Part shown: positions 60,005 through 64,000 of the stretch, in pieces
How the letters are laid out: each line of letters begins with the position of its first letter
Position numbering within the stretch: position 1 is the first letter of the stretch
Source: Lentimicrobiaceae bacterium
GTDB lineage: Bacteria; Bacteroidota; Bacteroidia; Bacteroidales; P3
Assembly (NCBI GenBank): GCA_022510485.1
Contig: JAFLTI010000003.1
Coordinates: 32,405-96,404 of the forward strand
Length of the DNA: 64,000 bases
Reading direction: 5' to 3'
Made by a program: the position numbers and the translations under genes
Notes under the pieces: model-generated
The model's input: the letters and a program-made list of their open reading frames with translations, nothing else
Database searches by the model: none
What the model was told of the DNA's origin: nothing

Positions 60005-60042
60005 AAGGAGGGGCTTCGCCAAAGGCGAAGCCCCTCCTTTAT
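60005..60042. terminator. Bidirectional terminator between DUF3467 and recR
   Basis: AAGGAGGGGCTTCGCC-aaa-GGCGAAGCCCCTCCTT, 16-bp perfect stem with T/A tracts. Confidence 0.92.
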
Positions 60043-60052
60043 TTACCCCAAA

Positions 60053-60661
60053 CTATAATTTGAATTCTACGCGGTTAGACAGGGAGCGACCCAAAGTGAG
60101 TTCGTCGGTATATTCCAAATCGTCGCCTATGGCGATGCCTTTTGCCAAGGTGGTTACCTTTACAGCAATGTCCTTTAACTGACGGAAGATATAGAAAGCG
60201 GAAGTATCGCCCTCGGGCGTTGCGGGCAGTGCCAAAATTACTTCCTGCACATTTTCCCTTTGCAGGCGTTCTCCCAAACCGGCAATGTTGAGCTGGGAGG
60301 GGCTGATTCCTGCCAAGGGATTGATAAGCCCGCCCAATACGTGATACAATCCGTTATAGATACCTGTGTTTTCGAGAGCCATTACATCCCTTACGTCGCT
60401 TACCACGCACAGCAGGCTGCGGTCTCGTTTGGGCGAGGCGCAGATAGGACAGGTTTCGGAATCCGAAATATTATGGCAATGCTTGCAGTAGCGTATATTG
60501 TTGCGGAAATCTATAAGCGTGGTGCCGAATTTCTCTACCATCTGACGGTCTTGCGAAAGCAGAAAGAGAGCCAGACGTAGGGCGGTCTTGCGTCCTATGC
60601 CGGGCAGACGGTTGAGTTCGTCAACGGCGTTTTCCAGCAGTTTAAGCGATATGTTGTCCAT
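60053..60661 (-). CDS. recR: Recombination mediator protein RecR
   Basis: LNRLPGIGRKTALRLALFLL; CKHCHNISDSETCPIC; start MDNISLKLLE at 60661. Confidence 0.96.
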   Translation of the reverse strand: MDNISLKLLENAVDELNRLPGIGRKTALRLALFLLSQDRQMVEKFGTTLIDFRNNIRYCKHCHNISDSETCPICASPKRDRSLLCVVSDVRDVMALENTGIYNGLYHVLGGLINPLAGISPSQLNIAGLGERLQRENVQEVILALPATPEGDTSAFYIFRQLKDIAVKVTTLAKGIAIGDDLEYTDELTLGRSLSNRVEFKL

Positions 60662-60750
60662 AAACGGATGATTGCAACGCGAAAATACAACAAAGTTGCC
60701 GTAGCGTAAAAATATTGCTACATTTGTTGCTGTGCCTAACAAAATAAGAT

Positions 60751-62364
60751 ATGCGGAACCTATTTTTTTTGTTTGCATTATCCGTTCTTTTTGTTGCTTG
60801 CGGCAGTTCCGAAAAAAAGGCGGAATCGGGCTTGATTTCTTTTATCGTACGCCACGAAAACACGGTTGTGCCCCTGTCGGAACAAATAGATCGGGCGTTT
60901 TGGGAATATGCGCAAACAGGTTCGGAATCCGTCAGGAAAAAAATAGATTCGCTGGAGGCACTTAAGGCAAGGCATCTCCATAACGAAAAAAGTTTTTCCT
61001 ATCTTCAGCAGCTCAAGAACAAAGGCATTATCCACGACGAATACCTGCAACGCCAGTTAGAGATTCTCCATAGGCAGTATCTGTTTTATCAAGCCGATTT
61101 GGATTTGCAGGAAAGGGTAAGGCTTCTTCAATCCTATCTTAAAAACAAAGTTTGGAAAACAACGAAAGAGGCGCAGGCTTGTGCGCTTGACAGTTCGGAA
61201 ATGGTTGGATTCATTTGCCGAAGGGCAATGAAAGACAGTTTAATGCTCTTGGTTAAATTGCGCAACGAATGGGCGCGTCAAACCGGTTTTTCGGATTATT
61301 ATGCCTTGCAGTTTTTCTTAAATGAACAGGAGCCTGAACAGATAGACAGTCTTTTTGCCGAGTTGGAACGCCAAACCGATTCGGCTTATCGGCTCATAAA
61401 ACAGGATGTTCACTATTCGAGGCATTATCGGGGCGTTTTCTCACAATATGGCCAACGTTACGACAACATAAGACGGAACAATATCTATGCCTATGTGAAT
61501 ATGCCACACCTTGCCGTGCGTTTTTTTTCGGGCATCGGCTTTGAATTAGAAGGCGTGATGTCAAACAGTGACCTTTCGCCGGACGATGCCAAACTGCCGA
61601 TTATGCGCTGTGCTTCCATAGACCGTAAAAACGATGTTCGCCTGATAGGGGAACTGCATGGCACGGAAACCGATATGTTGAGGCTGCTTGCCTGCTGCGG
61701 CGAAGCGGTTTATTGGGAAAATATACCGAATACCTTGCCCTATTTGTTGCGGACTCCTTCTTCGTTTATGTTGCAGGTGGGCGTGGCTTCTTTTTTCTCC
61801 CGTTTGGTGGGCTATCCCGACTGGCTTTTGGATATGGGCGTGTTTTCGGCGGGGCAGGCAGGGGCATTGCGCGGTTCCACCCATCGCGAGTTTGTAAGGG
61901 AACAGCTGTACTTTTGCCGTTGGGCTTTGATGATGTACCATTTTGAACGGGAATTGTATGCCAATCCCGACAGGAATCTTTCTGTAGTGTGGGCCGATTT
62001 ATACCGCCGATACATAGGGCAGGCGCGCGAAGAGGAAATAAAATGTGAAAAAAACAGGGGCTGCACCTATCAGGAATGGATTTCTGAACCTTATTTTGTG
62101 CTGGATGTGTGCAGAATACATCATTATTTAATGGCGGAACTCTGGGCGGCGCAGGTAATGGACTATCTGTGCGAAGCCCATCCCAAAATAGGTAATCCCT
62201 GCAACCCGGCATTGGTGGGCAACAAAGAGGTGGGCGCGTATTTCAAAAAATATGTTTTTGAACCGGGAGCCGTAATCCGTTGGGATACACTTACCCGCCG
62301 TGCCACCGGCAGCGAGCTGTCGGTAGAAAGTTTTGTTGAACAGTTTTGTAAAATAGAGGAATGA
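60751..62364 (+). CDS. Lipoprotein M2/M3-like metallopeptidase homologue lacking the HExxH zinc site (putative pseudo-peptidase)
   Basis: Lipobox LFVACGSS; LLACCGEAVYWENIPNTLPYLLRTPSSF aligns to the family HExGHAVY...LPFLLRTPAH region; C-terminal LYFCRWALMMYHFERELYANPDRNL. Confidence 0.8.
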   Translation: MRNLFFLFALSVLFVACGSSEKKAESGLISFIVRHENTVVPLSEQIDRAFWEYAQTGSESVRKKIDSLEALKARHLHNEKSFSYLQQLKNKGIIHDEYLQRQLEILHRQYLFYQADLDLQERVRLLQSYLKNKVWKTTKEAQACALDSSEMVGFICRRAMKDSLMLLVKLRNEWARQTGFSDYYALQFFLNEQEPEQIDSLFAELERQTDSAYRLIKQDVHYSRHYRGVFSQYGQRYDNIRRNNIYAYVNMPHLAVRFFSGIGFELEGVMSNSDLSPDDAKLPIMRCASIDRKNDVRLIGELHGTETDMLRLLACCGEAVYWENIPNTLPYLLRTPSSFMLQVGVASFFSRLVGYPDWLLDMGVFSAGQAGALRGSTHREFVREQLYFCRWALMMYHFERELYANPDRNLSVVWADLYRRYIGQAREEEIKCEKNRGCTYQEWISEPYFVLDVCRIHHYLMAELWAAQVMDYLCEAHPKIGNPCNPALVGNKEVGAYFKKYVFEPGAVIRWDTLTRRATGSELSVESFVEQFCKIEE

Positions 62365-63797
62365 CCCCTGCGCTTATAGGAATCGTTTTTGTAGCCTATA
62401 CGGCTCTTTTATTCTTGATAGCCTTTTTTACAGGCAAGAAAGCCGGAGACGAAGCATATTACAGAGGCAATCGCCGTTCCCCTTGGTTCGTGGTGGCTTA
62501 CGGTATGGTGGGAGCTTCGCTTTCGGGCGTTACCTTTATGTCGGTGCCGGGCAATGTGCTTAGGGAAAATTTTTACTATATCCCTATGGTATTAGGCTTT
62601 GTTGCCGGTTATGCGGTTATTGCCAAAGTGCTGCTGCCCATTTACTATCGTCTTAACCTTACCTCTATCTACGGATATCTGGATATGCGTTTCGGCTTGC
62701 GGTCGTATAAGAGCGGGGCGGCTTTTTTTCTGCTTTCGCGGAGTTTAGGGGCTACCTTGCGTATGTTTTTAGTGATAAGCGTGCTGTACGAATTTGTGTT
62801 CAAGGCGATGGGAATACCCTTCGGAGTGGCGGCGCTTGTCTTTATCCTGCTCATTTTGGGCTATACCTTTAGGGGCGGAATCAAAACCATTGTGTGGACC
62901 GATACCCTACAGACCACCTTTATGCTTGCCGCCGTAATCATTTCTATTATCTGCATTGCCCAAAGCATGGGCTGGAATTTGGGTCAAATGTTGGTGGCTG
63001 TAAAGGAAAGCCCCTTTTCACGTATGTTCGATACCGACCCTATGGCTCCGCGTTTCTTTGTAAAGCAGTTTGTGAGCGGGCTGTTCATAACCGTTACTAT
63101 GACCGGGCTGGATCAAGATATGATGCAGAAGAACCTCAGTTGCCGCAACATCAAAGACGCGCAAAAAAATATGTACACTTGCAGCGCGAGCATCTTGGTG
63201 ATGAACTTTTTCTTTTTGACCTTGGGCGCGATTTTGGGTTTGTTCGCGCAAAAATATGGCATTGTCTGCACCGATACCGACCAGCTTTTTCCCACCATCG
63301 CCATTCGTTACCTGCCCTCTATAGCCGGAATTACCTTTGTAATCGGGGTACTGTCTGCCGCCTATTCAAGTGCAGACGGAGCATTGACTGCCGTTACCAC
63401 GAGCTTTACGATAGATATTTTAGGCGTGGAACGCCGGGGGCTTTCTGAACAGAAGCGAAAAAAAGTGCGTTATATCGTACACTTCAGTATGGCTTTGCTG
63501 TTCTTGCTGCTCATCATCTTGTTCGATAAACTCAAGAACGATTCGGTAATCAATATGGTTTACGATATAGCCTCCTATACATACGGACCGCTCTTGGGGC
63601 TTTTTGTTGTAGGTATCTGCACGCGCTGGAAAGTAAACGACCGCCTTACCCCTATGGTGGTGATACTGGCGCCGATTCTTTCGTATGCCGTTAATGCTTT
63701 GTGCCGGATATGCTGGGGGTATCACTTCGGCTTTGAATTGCTGCTTCTCAACGGCTTATTAACGGTGGTCGGTTTATACGCAATCAGGAAAAAATAA
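62361..63797 (+). CDS. Sodium:solute symporter (SSS) family protein
   Basis: RGNRRSPWFVVAYGMVGASLSGVTFMSVPG; ATGA overlap with the upstream gene. Confidence 0.93.
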   Translation: MTPALIGIVFVAYTALLFLIAFFTGKKAGDEAYYRGNRRSPWFVVAYGMVGASLSGVTFMSVPGNVLRENFYYIPMVLGFVAGYAVIAKVLLPIYYRLNLTSIYGYLDMRFGLRSYKSGAAFFLLSRSLGATLRMFLVISVLYEFVFKAMGIPFGVAALVFILLILGYTFRGGIKTIVWTDTLQTTFMLAAVIISIICIAQSMGWNLGQMLVAVKESPFSRMFDTDPMAPRFFVKQFVSGLFITVTMTGLDQDMMQKNLSCRNIKDAQKNMYTCSASILVMNFFFLTLGAILGLFAQKYGIVCTDTDQLFPTIAIRYLPSIAGITFVIGVLSAAYSSADGALTAVTTSFTIDILGVERRGLSEQKRKKVRYIVHFSMALLFLLLIILFDKLKNDSVINMVYDIASYTYGPLLGLFVVGICTRWKVNDRLTPMVVILAPILSYAVNALCRICWGYHFGFELLLLNGLLTVVGLYAIRKK

Positions 63798-63858
63798 ATT
63801 TTTTCTTTTTGACATACAGTTTGTTGTACGAGTTGAAAGAAAAAAAACGAGGGGAAAG

Positions 63859-63889
63859 TTTGTCAGTTTGAAAAACTGTCGTACCTTTG
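63859..63889 (+). promoter_or_regulatory. Putative strong promoter (-33 TTTG / -7 TACCTTTG) preceding an rRNA-type leader
   Basis: TTTG 63859-63862, 19-bp spacer, TACCTTTG 63882-63889. Confidence 0.65.
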
Positions 63890-63928
63890 CACTCCCATTT
63901 GCGAAGGAGACTTCAAAAATGGAGCGTA

Positions 63929-64000
63929 CCGGCGGGCCTGCCGAGTGGCAGGAGGGAAGCCGGATCGAGTTCATTGACGTAATGGAGAGGAAAGAGCGAA
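63929..64000 (+). other. Putative rRNA operon leader (hairpin plus GTTCATTGACGTAATGGAG), cut by window edge
   Basis: CCGGCgggCCTGCC-gagt-GGCAGG...GCCGG stem, then a sequence resembling Bacteroidota pre-16S leaders. Confidence 0.55.

Overview
This 64 kb window comes from a Bacteroidota chromosome, most likely Bacteroidales. The assignment rests on TAnnTTTG-type -7 promoter boxes, GldG, DUF4290, DUF3467 and a HmuY-like protein. Most of it is core genome. In order: a minus-strand housekeeping run (dus-pfkB-priA-murA-DUF4290-truB-lpxD); a SAM hydrolase-like gene; a fused GldF/GldG ABC permease with DUF4340; dnaN; a four-subunit 2-oxoacid:ferredoxin oxidoreductase; holA, a Sua5-type gene and SRP RNA; typA, lipA and lipB; a tRNA cluster; and tuf-trnW-secE-nusG-rplKAJL-rpoBC, DUF3467 and recR. 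The window ends in what looks like an rRNA operon leader. Accessory parts are a RhuM-Doc/Fic fusion, an MBOAT plus SGNH/DHHW pair, a porin-imelysin-dihaem-CcsBA operon, a Stealth/GT92 glycan cluster, an hmuY-TonB receptor haem locus with a divergent orphan lipoprotein, and a lipoprotein M2/M3-like peptidase homologue whose zinc site is destroyed, translationally coupled to an SSS symporter. The strongest leads are that pseudo-peptidase/symporter pair, structured non-coding segments between secE and nusG and between tuf and tRNA-Trp, the porin-imelysin-dihaem-CcsBA operon, and a TAGGTATT motif shared by two putative iron/haem promoters. I found no CRISPR array, transposase or prophage. Nothing here can be called a new system from sequence alone.
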